Below, in pieces: positions 32,884 through 41,508 of a DNA stretch of 64,000 nt. Each line of letters begins with the position of its first letter. The stretch's first letter is position 1. The position numbers were made by a program, and so were the translations under genes. This DNA is from Solibacillus isronensis (GTDB lineage: Bacteria > Bacillota > Bacilli > Bacillales_A > Planococcaceae). Below the pieces are notes generated by a model. It was not told where the DNA came from and did no database searches. It saw only the letters and a list, made by a program, of their open reading frames with translations. The stretch is taken from NCBI RefSeq assembly GCF_023715405.1, contig NZ_JAMBOC010000001.1, forward strand, positions 620,001 through 684,000. Direction: 5' to 3'.

Positions 32884-33351
32884 ATGGGGATTTCATTGAT
32901 TAAAGCAACTTTAGATGATGCGACTAAGCTTCATGAGATTCAAGTGAAAGCATTTATGCCTTTACTTGAAAAATATCAGGACTACGATACTAACCCAGCT
33001 AATGAATCTTTAGAGAAAGTTATTACTCGATTCAAGCAACCATTCACAGATTATTATTTAATTGAATATCTAGAGGATACTATTGGTGGTATTAGAGTTG
33101 TAAAAATGAGTAATAAATCTTATCGTGTCAGCCCTATATTTATTTTGCCAGAGCATCAAGGAAAAGGAATTGCTCAAAAAGTCTTTGCAATAATAGAGGA
33201 AATATATCATGACGCAAGATTATGGGAGTTGGACACCATTATGCAAGAAGAAGGGCTTTGTTACCTCTATGAAAAGTTAGGTTATAAAAAAACGGGTAAA
33301 TCCAAAATAATAAATGAGAAGATAACGATAGTTTTCTATGAAAAGTCTTAA
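32884..33351 (+). CDS. GNAT family N-acetyltransferase
   Basis: 155 residues from ATG 32884 behind AAAGGAGGG (spacing ~10). YRVSPIFILPEHQGKGIAQK is beta-4 with motif A (Q-x-x-G-x-G/A); CYLYEKLGYKKTGKS is motif B. Substrate unknown. Monocistronic. Confidence 0.85.
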   Translation: MGISLIKATLDDATKLHEIQVKAFMPLLEKYQDYDTNPANESLEKVITRFKQPFTDYYLIEYLEDTIGGIRVVKMSNKSYRVSPIFILPEHQGKGIAQKVFAIIEEIYHDARLWELDTIMQEEGLCYLYEKLGYKKTGKSKIINEKITIVFYEKS

Positions 33352-33395
33352 TACATTTAATTTTAAACTTTGGTATCAATAAAGGGGGTTATTGT

Positions 33396-33881
33396 ATAAA
33401 GAAAATAACATTATCAAATGGAGAAATTGTTGAAGTTGAATGTTTAAGCTGTGCATTAACAAGTGGTTTGATAGAACCGGATGGCGGGGTTGTATTTGAA
33501 ACGAAATATTTCCACGCTCATCAAGATGTAGCTTATCCAATCAAGGGGTTAATCATATTAGCTTCTAAAAGACATATCAAGTCTTTTGATGAATTAACTG
33601 AAGAGGAAAAATTAGATTATATTCAGGCTTTAACAAGAATAAGACAAGCTCAAAGAGAAGTATTAAATATCGAGTACGTTTATTACTTTTATAATGAAGA
33701 TACTACTCACCATTTCCATACTTGGATGGTTCCAAGATATGAGTGGATGTATAAGTTTGGCCGCTCAGTCGAGTCCGTTAGACCGACGCTGCTTCACGCC
33801 CGCAACCATATGAATGATTCTAAAAATATAGAGGAAGTAATGACAGCAATCGACTTATTAAAAAAAGATTTAAATAATTGA
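33396..33881 (+). CDS. HIT-family nucleotide hydrolase with an apparent ATA start
   Basis: The HIT core is clear: HHFHTWMVP holds the catalytic His triad, and KYFHAHQDVAYP and ASKRHI are typical. Conserved sequence runs upstream of the first standard start (TTG 33468): IKKITLSNGEIVEVECLSC, with a CxxC zinc-type pair. A GGGGG site lies 6-7 bases before ATA 33396, exactly where ATG is expected. So the start is either a rare ATA or a mutated ATG; a TTG 33468 start would cut off 24 residues including the Cys pair. Family role: cleavage of Ap4A-like or nucleoside phosphoramidate compounds. Confidence 0.8.
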   Translation: MKKITLSNGEIVEVECLSCALTSGLIEPDGGVVFETKYFHAHQDVAYPIKGLIILASKRHIKSFDELTEEEKLDYIQALTRIRQAQREVLNIEYVYYFYNEDTTHHFHTWMVPRYEWMYKFGRSVESVRPTLLHARNHMNDSKNIEEVMTAIDLLKKDLNN

Positions 33882-33970
33882 TCTTTGATAATCAATTGCT
33901 TTCTTGGATACATAAAAATCTGACGCGATTCAGAATTAGTTAAACTTATAAATACAAGGTGGTTAAAGTA

Positions 33971-34891
33971 ATGAAAGGAACCGAGATCTTAAATATGTTT
34001 GGATTTGGAGTGGAAGAAGAGCCTGCAAGCATTTACCCATATTCGCCAGTATACCGAGTGAAATACGGTGAACAGGATGTTGTTGTAAAACGTACGCAAA
34101 AAAGAGCAGAAAGTGTAATATCGTACACTAATATGCTAAAGGGTAAGGGGATCGATGTTGTAACGCCAGTAAAGTTGAAAATTGATAATCCGCAAAAATA
34201 CGAAGATACAAATTTTGTAGTTTATCCATTTATAGAAGGTCAGAAATATTCAGGCAAAGACAATGAAATTTATGAAGCTGGTAAATTGTTAGGACAGATT
34301 CACAGCTATTCACCTGGTTCAAATGATTATAACCTTCTTGACTACGATGTCTATGATTTTAATGAAGAAGAAGTTGAAGAGAGTATGGAGGCAATTATTC
34401 AACATGCAAAAAAAGCCGGATTAAAGATTGATCCAGCCCTAAAAATAAAGTTGCTGGAAAGTGTTGCAAATCAACAGGAGCTTTACCGTGCTAATTTACC
34501 ACATGTTGCAACGCCTCATGATTTTAAAGCGAATAATTTAATATTAACCCCCGATCCATATTTAATTGATCCAGATAATGCGGCCTGGATACCAAAAATA
34601 TTTGATCTAGCACTCGCATTACTTCTTTTTCATAACGAACATCAAGAAGCACCGGATCGGGTTTTTACTATAGATGAATGGGATTTATTTTTATCCGGTT
34701 ACAAAGAGTTTATGGACATTACTGATGAAGAAAAAAGATATTGGGATAAGGCCAAACAGCACGTCTTTCTGGATGAAGTCATGTGGTTAATGGCTGAGTA
34801 TGAGGAGGATTGGCAAAATCCGTCTCAACAGAAATTATTTAATAGCTTAATTCAAATTGTGCTAAATAGTGCTGACTATCAACTAGCATAA
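33971..34891 (+). CDS. APH/ChoK-fold kinase (aminoglycoside phosphotransferase family)
   Basis: 306 residues; ATG 33971 is 9 bases after AAGGTGG (GTG 33959 is too close). VYRVKYGEQDVVVKRTQ is the N-lobe with the ATP Lys; TPHDFKANNLIL is the catalytic loop (HxDxxxxN, with Asp); LIDPDNAAW is the metal-binding DFD-like motif. The family includes small-molecule kinases and CotS-type spore proteins. The natural substrate is unknown and resistance should not be inferred. Monocistronic. Confidence 0.85.
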   Translation: MKGTEILNMFGFGVEEEPASIYPYSPVYRVKYGEQDVVVKRTQKRAESVISYTNMLKGKGIDVVTPVKLKIDNPQKYEDTNFVVYPFIEGQKYSGKDNEIYEAGKLLGQIHSYSPGSNDYNLLDYDVYDFNEEEVEESMEAIIQHAKKAGLKIDPALKIKLLESVANQQELYRANLPHVATPHDFKANNLILTPDPYLIDPDNAAWIPKIFDLALALLLFHNEHQEAPDRVFTIDEWDLFLSGYKEFMDITDEEKRYWDKAKQHVFLDEVMWLMAEYEEDWQNPSQQKLFNSLIQIVLNSADYQLA

Positions 34892-35000
34892 ATTGTCTGC
34901 ATTTAACCTATAATACGCAGGCAAAACGAACCTCCACTTTATTGATAATACGACACGATTCCTATTGTTTTTGTTTTTTTTAATAACAAATTAAAATCAT

Positions 35001-35034
35001 TTGACAGTTTAATAATATTTATGATATTATTAAA
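35001..35034 (+). promoter_or_regulatory. Promoter with an 11-bp inverted repeat over its core
   Basis: TTGACA (35001-35006), 18-base spacer, TATTAT (35025-35030). TTTAATAATAT (35008-35018) and ATATTATTAAA (35024-35034) are a perfect dyad across spacer and -10. It could be a repressor site, although AT-only dyads can arise by chance. Confidence 0.5.
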
Positions 35035-35109
35035 AATTTGTTAAAAATCCATATACGTGTTAAGGTTAAATAGGTTACCTTATGGTTGCCATACATGGAG
35101 GTGGGTTAT

Positions 35110-35571
35110 TTGTTTCAAATTGGTGAAAACATTATATATCCAATGCACGGAACAGGTATAATTAAAGCCGTAGAAGAAAAGGAAATATCAGGTGAAAAAC
35201 AACAGTGTTATGTCATAAAAATGTCGATCGGTAATGTGCAAATCACAATCCCGAAGGATAAAATATTGAGTTCAAGTATACGTCCTGTTACTGATATAAT
35301 TGATTTGAAACACATCATTCACATTTTTCAGCATGGGGAATCTGATGAATTATTGCCGTGGAGACAAAGGTATAAAGTGAACACGGATAAAGTAAAAACG
35401 GGTAAAATACTAGAATGTGCTGAAGTAGTACGTGATTTAATGCGTATGAAAGAAGAAAAAGCACTAAATACAAGTGAAAAAGAAATGTTAAATAGCGCGC
35501 ATCAATTTTTGATTAGTGAGCTGGGATTAATTAAAGGGATTACTGAAAATCAAATTAAAAGTTTCGGCTAA
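35110..35571 (+). CDS. CarD/CdnL-like RNA-polymerase-binding regulator (YdeB-like)
   Basis: 153 residues from TTG 35110 behind GGAGGTGGG; 35086 in the same frame lacks an SD. The N-terminal RID/Tudor domain is plain: FQIGENIIYPMHGTGIIKAV then YVIKMSIGNVQITIPKDKI. The C-terminal helical domain binds DNA near the promoter: LPWRQRYKVNTDKVKTGKIL, EVVRDLMRMKEEKAL, and LNSAHQFLISELG. CarD-type proteins stabilise the open complex, notably at rRNA promoters. The length equals B. subtilis YdeB. Confidence 0.88.
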   Translation: MFQIGENIIYPMHGTGIIKAVEEKEISGEKQQCYVIKMSIGNVQITIPKDKILSSSIRPVTDIIDLKHIIHIFQHGESDELLPWRQRYKVNTDKVKTGKILECAEVVRDLMRMKEEKALNTSEKEMLNSAHQFLISELGLIKGITENQIKSFG

Positions 35572-35589
35572 AGATAATTTAAGACTCCT

Positions 35590-35628
35590 AAAAAGGGTGC
35601 GATTCTTATAAAGAATTGTGCCTTTTAT
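35590..35628 (+). terminator. Repeat-type terminator
   Basis: AAAAGG-GTGCGATTCTT pairs with AAGAATTGTG-CCTTTT. Confidence 0.75.
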
Positions 35629-35738
35629 AGTTGATTGATTTCATTAAGAGAATTATTGAATACTCGAAATAAGATTGCTTAAAGCCGATAATTTTTAACA
35701 TACTAAAAGTAAGATTAAAAATTAAAGGTGTTGATGGA

Positions 35739-36269
35739 TTGAAAAGAGCAGTGTTTTTAGATCGAGATGGCGTAATTAATGAAGTGCTGACTAAGCGGGT
35801 GAAATTTGTAAATGAACCGAAACAATTTTATTTCTTACCTGGAGCAGAAGAAGCCATCAAAAGTTTAAATGACTATTTTGATTATGTGTTTGTCGTAACG
35901 AATCAAGGCGGAATCGGTTTAGGTTATATGAAAGAAAAGCAGTTACAGAAAGTTCATGATCATATGGTTGCTCAACTGAAGAAAAAGGGAGCAACGATTC
36001 ATGAAGTTGCCTATTGTCCGCATAAACCAAAGTCTGGGTGTGAATGCAGAAAGCCAAATAGCAAGATGATTTTAGATTTAGGTGAAAAATACAAAATAGA
36101 TCTTGAGCAATCCTATATGGTTGGTGATACGGATACAGATATTCAGGCAGGTAAAAAAGCAGGGACAAAAACCGTTTATATTGGTGATAGTGATCCTTTA
36201 GCAGATGCAGTGTTACCCAATTTAAAAGAAGCAGCACAATGGATTATTCGCGATATAAATAATGATTAG
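35739..36269 (+). CDS. HAD-IIIA phosphatase, GmhB/histidinol-phosphatase-like
   Basis: 176 residues from TTG 35739 (SD AAAGGTG). HAD motif I FLDRDGVIN (nucleophile and acid/base Asp), motif II VVTNQGG, the Zn-binding insertion CPHKPKSGCECRKP (Cys-His-Cys-Cys set), and motif III/IV MVGDTDTDIQAG. This is the D,D-heptose-1,7-bisphosphate phosphatase/HisB-N family. In a Gram-positive the substrate may be another sugar bisphosphate. Monocistronic, with its own terminator. Confidence 0.88.
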   Translation: MKRAVFLDRDGVINEVLTKRVKFVNEPKQFYFLPGAEEAIKSLNDYFDYVFVVTNQGGIGLGYMKEKQLQKVHDHMVAQLKKKGATIHEVAYCPHKPKSGCECRKPNSKMILDLGEKYKIDLEQSYMVGDTDTDIQAGKKAGTKTVYIGDSDPLADAVLPNLKEAAQWIIRDINND

Positions 36270-36275
36270 AAATTA

Positions 36276-36310
36276 AACCCACAAAGGAGTACCTTTGTGG
36301 GTTATATTTT
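36276..36310 (+). terminator. Perfect-stem terminator
   Basis: AACCCACAAAGG pairs with CCTTTGTGGGTT around AGTA, then ATATTTTA. Confidence 0.8.
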
Positions 36311-36363
36311 AATGTCGTTTCTCTTTGTAGCAGTTGAAGTAGCCATTTTTCAACCGCTAACAA

Positions 36364-37011
36364 TTAATCATAAGTCTGAACATAAAGTCCATTTTCCTCA
36401 GACCATTCCGCATAATATATTTTCTTAATATCCTCATAGCCTTCTTCTTTTAATTGATGAATGATCCATTTCTTATCTTTCCCGATTTGTGCCAAAATTC
36501 TTTCTTCAATCTGCCCTTCATCGATAATCAAGTGAGTTAACACATCACCTGTTTCTTCCTCGGGTGACTCCTTTTTCAATACGCTAATTTGTCCACCAGG
36601 CTCCAGAAGAGCATATTTTACTTCACTAATTGAAAAAACTCCTTGCATCCGCAGCAAGGAACGTAGTTGTTCGGATTCCACTTTATTTTTCGCTAATTCT
36701 TTAATATCCAATCTCCCATTATTTACGAGAAAAGATGGTTCTCCTTTAATAATCGGACGCAGCCTTTCAAATTTCCTGACCAGAAAATCGGTTAAAAGAT
36801 AGAGAGCAGTCCATAATCCAATCGTATAAAGGACATCCCAAATATTCACTTTTTCATCGTATACTCCTTCTTCCAGTGTTCCACCGAGAATAACGATAAA
36901 CACAAAATCGAATGGGGTGACTTCACTAAGTTCTTTTTTTCCGATAAAGCGGATAACAACCATAAGTGCGATAAACCCTGCAATAATTTTAATAGTAATA
37001 GCTGTAATCAT
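36364..37011 (-). CDS. DUF421 (YetF/YrbG) membrane protein
   Basis: 215 residues behind GGAGAGTGAAATAA. Three N-terminal helices (about 5-22, 34-50, 58-76) and the signature FIGKKELSEVTPFDFVFIVI with the loop GEPSFLVNNGRLDIKELAKN, then a cytoplasmic beta-rich domain (about 85-215). B. subtilis paralogues are spore or vegetative membrane proteins of unknown activity. Confidence 0.9.
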   Translation of the reverse strand: MITAITIKIIAGFIALMVVIRFIGKKELSEVTPFDFVFIVILGGTLEEGVYDEKVNIWDVLYTIGLWTALYLLTDFLVRKFERLRPIIKGEPSFLVNNGRLDIKELAKNKVESEQLRSLLRMQGVFSISEVKYALLEPGGQISVLKKESPEEETGDVLTHLIIDEGQIEERILAQIGKDKKWIIHQLKEEGYEDIKKIYYAEWSEENGLYVQTYD

Positions 37012-37115
37012 TTATTTCACTCTCCTATTAACCTTTGAATACCCTGAAGCCTACCAATTTAAGCTGGTCATAAATCACTAGGATTCACTGTTTTAAAAGG
37101 GATGAAGGAGTATTA

Positions 37116-37217
37116 ATGAGATTAATAGAAATCATTAGTAGGGGTTTAATAGCAAGATTTGTAACAAAAATATTCACTCGAAGCATTGAGGAGGGAAAAA
37201 ATGCGAATATACCCTGA
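37116..37217 (+). CDS. Possible 33-residue leader peptide overlapping the next gene
   Basis: ATG 37116 is 5 bases after GAAGGAG. It reads MRLIEIISRGLIARFVTKIF then TRSIEEGKNANIP and stops 17 bases inside the next gene. Basic amphipathic helix. The overlap would couple its translation with that of the downstream gene. It may be a regulatory leader or a spurious frame. Confidence 0.4.
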   Translation: MRLIEIISRGLIARFVTKIFTRSIEEGKNANIP

Positions 37218-37734
37218 TTGTCCTGTTATTACAAAAACAATTGAGGTAGGAGGGCTGTCGAAAGACGACCTTATTCAAAAACTGCAACAATCGTCTATTT
37301 CACTGAACCAATATGGTGAGAAATTATTATTTGATGATCGGTTTACTACTACCGAAACAACATATAGTGTGGAAATAGTTGAACTATCTGTTAGGGACCT
37401 TGGTTTTCCGAATGGCGCAACATTACCTGAAATCTTTAAACAAGCGAACGAACTTGGCTTACAGTTATGTCCACCTGAGCTAGGACCTTACTTAAGAATG
37501 GAATATGTAGACCAAGCTGAGGGGGATTCAGGTAATCTTTCACAAAAAAATGAGGCACCTTCTGGATCTGTCACAATCGCATCAGAATTAATAAGTGATG
37601 AAGAGAGTTTTCCAAAAGGATTTTATGTTAGAAAAGTTGATGGCGTATTATGGCTGCGCGGATATGTAGCTGACAACTTGCATGTGTGGAATCCTGATAA
37701 CCGGTTTATCTTTAAATCCAACAAAGATAATTAA
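37201..37734 (+). CDS. Conserved hypothetical protein
   Basis: 177 residues from ATG 37201, right behind GAGGAGGG. MRIYPDCPVITKTIEVGGLS, a central helix-rich part with PNGATLPEIFKQANELGLQL and CPPELGPYLRMEY, and a C-terminal beta part SFPKGFYVRKVDGVLWLRGY ending in VWNPDNRFIF. I recognise it as a widespread Bacillus hypothetical, sometimes loosely labelled helicase, but no helicase motif is present. Function unknown. Confidence 0.65.
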   Translation: MRIYPDCPVITKTIEVGGLSKDDLIQKLQQSSISLNQYGEKLLFDDRFTTTETTYSVEIVELSVRDLGFPNGATLPEIFKQANELGLQLCPPELGPYLRMEYVDQAEGDSGNLSQKNEAPSGSVTIASELISDEESFPKGFYVRKVDGVLWLRGYVADNLHVWNPDNRFIFKSNKDN

Positions 37735-37765
37735 ATCGAAGCAGGTAAAATAGGAAACGAGGTCA

Positions 37766-38965
37766 GTGAAATTGAAATTAGTAAAATTTGATCGGAAAAA
37801 GGAAAAGAAGTTTGATATTGATTTTCTGAATGCGGACGTTGCCAAAAAAGTTTCCGCTTTTCATAGAAGCTTCCCGCAATATAAACCTACACCTTTAGCT
37901 GTATTGGATAATTTGTCAAAGGAATGGAATGTCAGTAAGATTTTCGTGAAAGATGAATCTTACCGTTTCGGTTTAAATGCATTTAAAGCTTTAGGAGGTT
38001 CGTATGCAATCGGACAGTATCTTGCGGAAAGATTAAATATTCATCCGGCTGAGCTTACATATGACATGCTTGTTTCCTCAGAAGTAAGAGAAGCATTAGG
38101 AGAAATTACGTTTATCACAGCTACAGACGGCAATCACGGTAGGGGAGTCGCATGGACGGCAAATCAGCTGAAGCAAAAATCGGTTGTCTATATGCCCAAA
38201 GGTTCATCAGTGGAAAGATTAAACCATATAAAATCTGAAGGTGCGGATGCTTCCATTACGGAGCTGAATTATGACGATACCGTTCGCTTAGCGGCTGAAG
38301 ATGCAGAGGGAAATCATTGGGTGCTCGTGCAAGATACGGCATGGGAACACTATGAAGAAATCCCTAAGAAAATAATGCAGGGGTATATTACGATGGTGTC
38401 GGAAGCTTATGAACAGCTGAAAGAGTTGGACGAAAAGCCGACGCATGTATTCATTCAGGCTGGTGTTGGTTCAATGGCAGCTACCGTTCAAGGTTTCTTT
38501 GCCAATGTTTACGGGGAGGACCGCCCGATTACCGTTATTGTGGAACCGGATAAAGCGGACTGTATTTTCCAAACGGCCAAAGCAAATGACGGGAAGCTGC
38601 ATTACGTCAAAGGTGATTTGGACACGATTATGGCCGGTCTAGCATGCGGCGAACCAAGCACATTAGGATGGCAAATTTTAAATGACTATGCCGATGCGTT
38701 CCTTTCATGTCCAGATAAGATTGCGGCGCAGGGTATGAGAATATTAGCAGCCCCATTAAAAGGCGACCCTCAAGTTATTTCAGGTGAGTCGGGTGCTGTT
38801 GGGATAGGTGCAGTTAATGAAATACTAAAAAGCAGCGAATACGTGGATTTAAAGAAACAGTTAAGGATTAAGCCGGATTCGAAAATTTTGTTCTTCAGTA
38901 CAGAAGGAGATACGGACGCGGCGCATTTTAAGAAAGTAGTCTGGGATGGTGCATACTCAATTTAA
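37766..38965 (+). CDS. dpaL: Diaminopropionate ammonia-lyase
   Basis: 399 residues from GTG 37766 (SD GAGGTC). A fold-type II PLP enzyme: SYRFGLNAFKALGGSYA holds the PLP Lys in NAFKALGGS; ATDGNHGRGVAWTA is the phosphate/cofactor motif; QAGVGSMAA is the phosphate-binding Gly loop region. Full length. It degrades 2,3-diaminopropionate to pyruvate and two ammonia, as in B. subtilis/E. coli YgeX-type lyases. Here it stands alone. Confidence 0.9.
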   Translation: MKLKLVKFDRKKEKKFDIDFLNADVAKKVSAFHRSFPQYKPTPLAVLDNLSKEWNVSKIFVKDESYRFGLNAFKALGGSYAIGQYLAERLNIHPAELTYDMLVSSEVREALGEITFITATDGNHGRGVAWTANQLKQKSVVYMPKGSSVERLNHIKSEGADASITELNYDDTVRLAAEDAEGNHWVLVQDTAWEHYEEIPKKIMQGYITMVSEAYEQLKELDEKPTHVFIQAGVGSMAATVQGFFANVYGEDRPITVIVEPDKADCIFQTAKANDGKLHYVKGDLDTIMAGLACGEPSTLGWQILNDYADAFLSCPDKIAAQGMRILAAPLKGDPQVISGESGAVGIGAVNEILKSSEYVDLKKQLRIKPDSKILFFSTEGDTDAAHFKKVVWDGAYSI

Positions 38966-39055
38966 AGGAAATGGTTTGCGTTCCGTATTTTTATTCTGGA
39001 ATGTGAACCTTTTATGTAGGTGTTTTCGTGTTTAGTAACGAATAACTAAATCGAG

Positions 39056-39523
39056 GTGGTTCATCTGCTGAAGGAAAAATCAGAAATAGTAGCACATCAA
39101 CAAAGCTTCATAACTTTTATACATAGTTTGAAATCTATAGATGAAAATTTATTAAGAAAACCGATTGGGAAAGGGAAATGGTCCATTATAGAAATAGTTG
39201 GACACTTTTACCCTTGGGATGAATTTGTGTTACAGCAAAGAATTCCATATCTATTTTCAGACGAACACTTTCCGAAAGCTCCGGGTATCGATGAGCTAAA
39301 TAACCAATCTTCTTTACAATCCAGAACAGAAGATGTAGAAAATACATTGGAAAAATGTATTCACATACGGCAAGAATTATTAAGTCAGATAAAGCAAATT
39401 CCTGAAGATGACTGGTTGGTTCCAATACAGATTAACCACTCTACGTTAACGTTTTACGAGTACTTAAAAGGCTTAATGGAACATGATCTACATCATATAA
39501 ATCAAATGAATTCTACTATCTAA
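39056..39523 (+). CDS. DinB-superfamily metal-binding protein
   Basis: About 152-155 residues; GTG 39056 is within the AGGTGG site, so CTG 39065 or 39068 may be the true start. A four-helix bundle with the DinB metal set: KWSIIEIVGHFYPWDEF gives the first His, and LMEHDLHHINQM the other two. The family includes bacillithiol-dependent transferases (BstA). Substrate unknown. Confidence 0.8.
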   Translation: MVHLLKEKSEIVAHQQSFITFIHSLKSIDENLLRKPIGKGKWSIIEIVGHFYPWDEFVLQQRIPYLFSDEHFPKAPGIDELNNQSSLQSRTEDVENTLEKCIHIRQELLSQIKQIPEDDWLVPIQINHSTLTFYEYLKGLMEHDLHHINQMNSTI

Positions 39524-39587
39524 ATCAGACTAGCTAAATAAATTAATATTACATTGTTTCGTGGTATTCAAATTGGAGGAACTGTTG

Positions 39588-40025
39588 ATGATGAAATTGA
39601 TAATTGCTTTTTTAGCGTTGGTCGGCGGTTCGGCCGTTGCGATACAGAGTCAAATCAATGCCTTATTTAGTAAGAAAGTAGGCGTACTGGAAAGCGCCAC
39701 CGTTTCTTTTATGGTAGGCGCGCTTGCATTGTTCTTTTTAGCATTCTTTTTCGGAAAGGGTAATTTTTTAAATGTATTTACTGTTCCCAAATGGCAATTA
39801 ATTGGAGGATTATTAGGCGCATTCTTTATTGTCATAAATATCTATTCTGTAAATTTAATCGGAGTAGCTGCAACCTTTATGGCGGTTATCATTGGTCAGA
39901 TTTTTGTCGGAGCGATTATTGACCATTTTGGCCTTTTTGGTGGGGTTACCTATCCAATGAATTTGGCTAAATTCATTGCCCTTGCGTTAATGTTTGCCGG
40001 GATTTATTTGTTTAATAAAGCATAG
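39588..40025 (+). CDS. DMT superfamily protein, YdcZ/DUF606 type
   Basis: 145 residues from ATG 39588 behind TGGAGGAA. Five hydrophobic segments (about 2-22, 34-50, 64-84, 88-108, 118-138), half the size of EamA carriers, with the signature AIQSQINALFSKKVG near the N terminus. Single-copy DUF606 proteins dimerise to form an exporter-like unit. Substrate unknown. Closed by a repeat-type hairpin. Confidence 0.85.
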   Translation: MMKLIIAFLALVGGSAVAIQSQINALFSKKVGVLESATVSFMVGALALFFLAFFFGKGNFLNVFTVPKWQLIGGLLGAFFIVINIYSVNLIGVAATFMAVIIGQIFVGAIIDHFGLFGGVTYPMNLAKFIALALMFAGIYLFNKA

Positions 40026-40048
40026 TTGAGATAAATAGTTTTTAACCC

Positions 40049-40084
40049 AAAAGACGCTTTCCTAATAAGAAACCGTCTTTTTTC
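40049..40084 (+). terminator. Repeat-type terminator
   Basis: AAAAGACG...TTTC pairs with GAAA...CGTCTTTT, then T. Confidence 0.75.
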
Positions 40085-40128
40085 ATGAAAAGAATTAAAG
40101 TTGAAAGGTAGAAAAAATAATTTTAAAA

Positions 40129-40163
40129 TTTCAAAGCCAAATGTCCTTCTCGTATGTCTAATA
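40129..40163 (+). promoter_or_regulatory. Candidate ECF-type promoter
   Basis: TTTCAAAGCC (40129-40138), a spacer, then CGTATGTCTAATAA (40151 onward). The layout fits ECF promoters with a Cys/Ala-rich -35 and a CGT -10; it would give autoregulation by the sigma factor 33 bases downstream. Judged by eye only. Confidence 0.3.
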
Positions 40164-40195
40164 AATGTAAAACGAAAATGAAGGGAGGAATTGCG

Positions 40196-40729
40196 ATGAA
40201 TATTAAACGCTTAGTAAAAAAAGCTCAAAAAGGAAATGACAAAGCATATTTAGAGCTTTTCCAACAATATGAAGCTGATATTTATCGAATGGCCTATGTC
40301 TATGTGAAAAATAAAAATGATGCTTTGGATGTCGTACAAGAAGTAGCGTATCAGTCATTCAAAAATATTAGCACTTTAAATAAACCGGAATATTTCAAGA
40401 CATGGCTTATGAAAATTACGATCAATTGTGCCTTGAACGTAATAAATAAAAATAAAAAAGTAGTTCAACTAATACCTCAGTTTGAAGTACATACAGGAGA
40501 AGGAGTTGAAGATATTGCAATGTCTTTATCCTTACGGGAACTAATGGATATTTTGCAGGAAGATGAGAAAAGCGTGATTTTACTAAAGTATTATAATGAC
40601 CGTACGTTAAAGGAAATATCAGAAATTCTTGAAATCCCGCTTGGAACAGCAAAATCCACCTTATATCGTGCTCTGAATAAACTTCGTCAAAATTTAAAGG
40701 AGGTAGAGAACTATGGGGAATCATTTTAA
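40196..40729 (+). CDS. ECF-type sigma factor (SigV-like)
   Basis: 177 residues from ATG 40196 behind AGGGAGGAA. Region 2: IYRMAYVYVKNKNDALDVVQEVAYQSFKNI, then KPEYFKTWLMKITINCALNV; region 4: LKEISEILEIPLGTAKSTLYRALNKLRQ. The SigV-type wording and a coupled membrane partner mark it as an ECF regulating cell-envelope genes. Overlaps the next gene by 17 bases. Confidence 0.92.
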   Translation: MNIKRLVKKAQKGNDKAYLELFQQYEADIYRMAYVYVKNKNDALDVVQEVAYQSFKNISTLNKPEYFKTWLMKITINCALNVINKNKKVVQLIPQFEVHTGEGVEDIAMSLSLRELMDILQEDEKSVILLKYYNDRTLKEISEILEIPLGTAKSTLYRALNKLRQNLKEVENYGESF

Positions 40730-41399
40730 ACAGGATATAGAGAATATCGAAATCCCGTTTCAGCTTCATGAAAGAAGTAAGAAAGGGATTCAGGAAGCTA
40801 AATCAGAAATGGGCGGAAAAGTGAAACGTTTTGTAAAAAAGCGTATAGCGATTACAATCATGGCTGCCTGTTTAATGGTTCCAACAGGAGCATTTGCTTA
40901 TCAGTCGTTACTTGCAGATGATTTATACGGATCGTTTGATAATGTAAAAAAACATATAGCAAATATTACAATTAAAAGCTATTTATTGTTTGATGCAAAA
41001 TTGTCTCAAGCAAAAGGTGACCTGGGAAAAGAACAATTCGAACAGTTTAAAGAAATCCTCTATGTCATTACAGATGCAAAACTTGAATTTGGCGATAAAA
41101 ACGGAAATATCGATTATTCTAATGTGTCTGAAGAAAAACTGGCGGAAATTAAAGCGGCCATTTATGAAATCCAACCTTACTTTGATAAATTAAACAATCA
41201 ACCATCCAGTAAAGAGATTTTAACAGCGGAAGAATATGAGCAATATATTCAGGCATTATTAACCTTTGAAACTGTAATGGCAAAATTAGGTGTCTCATCA
41301 CCACCCGCAATTGAGATGGTTCCTGAAGGTGCACAAGAAGAATTTCTAAAGGCCCGTGCCGTTTTGGATTATGTGAATGAAAAACAAATGGGGAATTAA
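40713..41399 (+). CDS. DUF3600-like membrane anti-sigma factor
   Basis: 228 residues. The cytoplasmic part (1-45) is charged (ERSKKGIQEAKSEMG), one TM (about 46-68), then an extracellular alpha-helical DUF3600-type domain (about 75-225: NITIKSYLLFDAKLSQAKGD, ending VLDYVNEKQMGN). Starts inside the sigma gene with AGGAGGT upstream, so it is coupled. It should hold the partner sigma inactive until an envelope signal. Closed by a perfect hairpin. Confidence 0.85.
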   Translation: MGNHFKQDIENIEIPFQLHERSKKGIQEAKSEMGGKVKRFVKKRIAITIMAACLMVPTGAFAYQSLLADDLYGSFDNVKKHIANITIKSYLLFDAKLSQAKGDLGKEQFEQFKEILYVITDAKLEFGDKNGNIDYSNVSEEKLAEIKAAIYEIQPYFDKLNNQPSSKEILTAEEYEQYIQALLTFETVMAKLGVSSPPAIEMVPEGAQEEFLKARAVLDYVNEKQMGN

Positions 41400-41402
41400 T
41401 GG

Positions 41403-41440
41403 CGAAATCAGCTTGGGATATTCAAGCTGATTTCGTTTTT
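41403..41440 (+). terminator. Terminator of the second sigma/anti-sigma operon
   Basis: CGAAATCAGCTTG pairs perfectly with CAAGCTGATTTCG, then TTTTTTAT. Confidence 0.9.
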
Positions 41441-41508
41441 TATTTAAATAGACATCTGTATTCACAAACTGATAGAATAATTAGAAATAAATTACAGGTG
41501 GAATGAAT

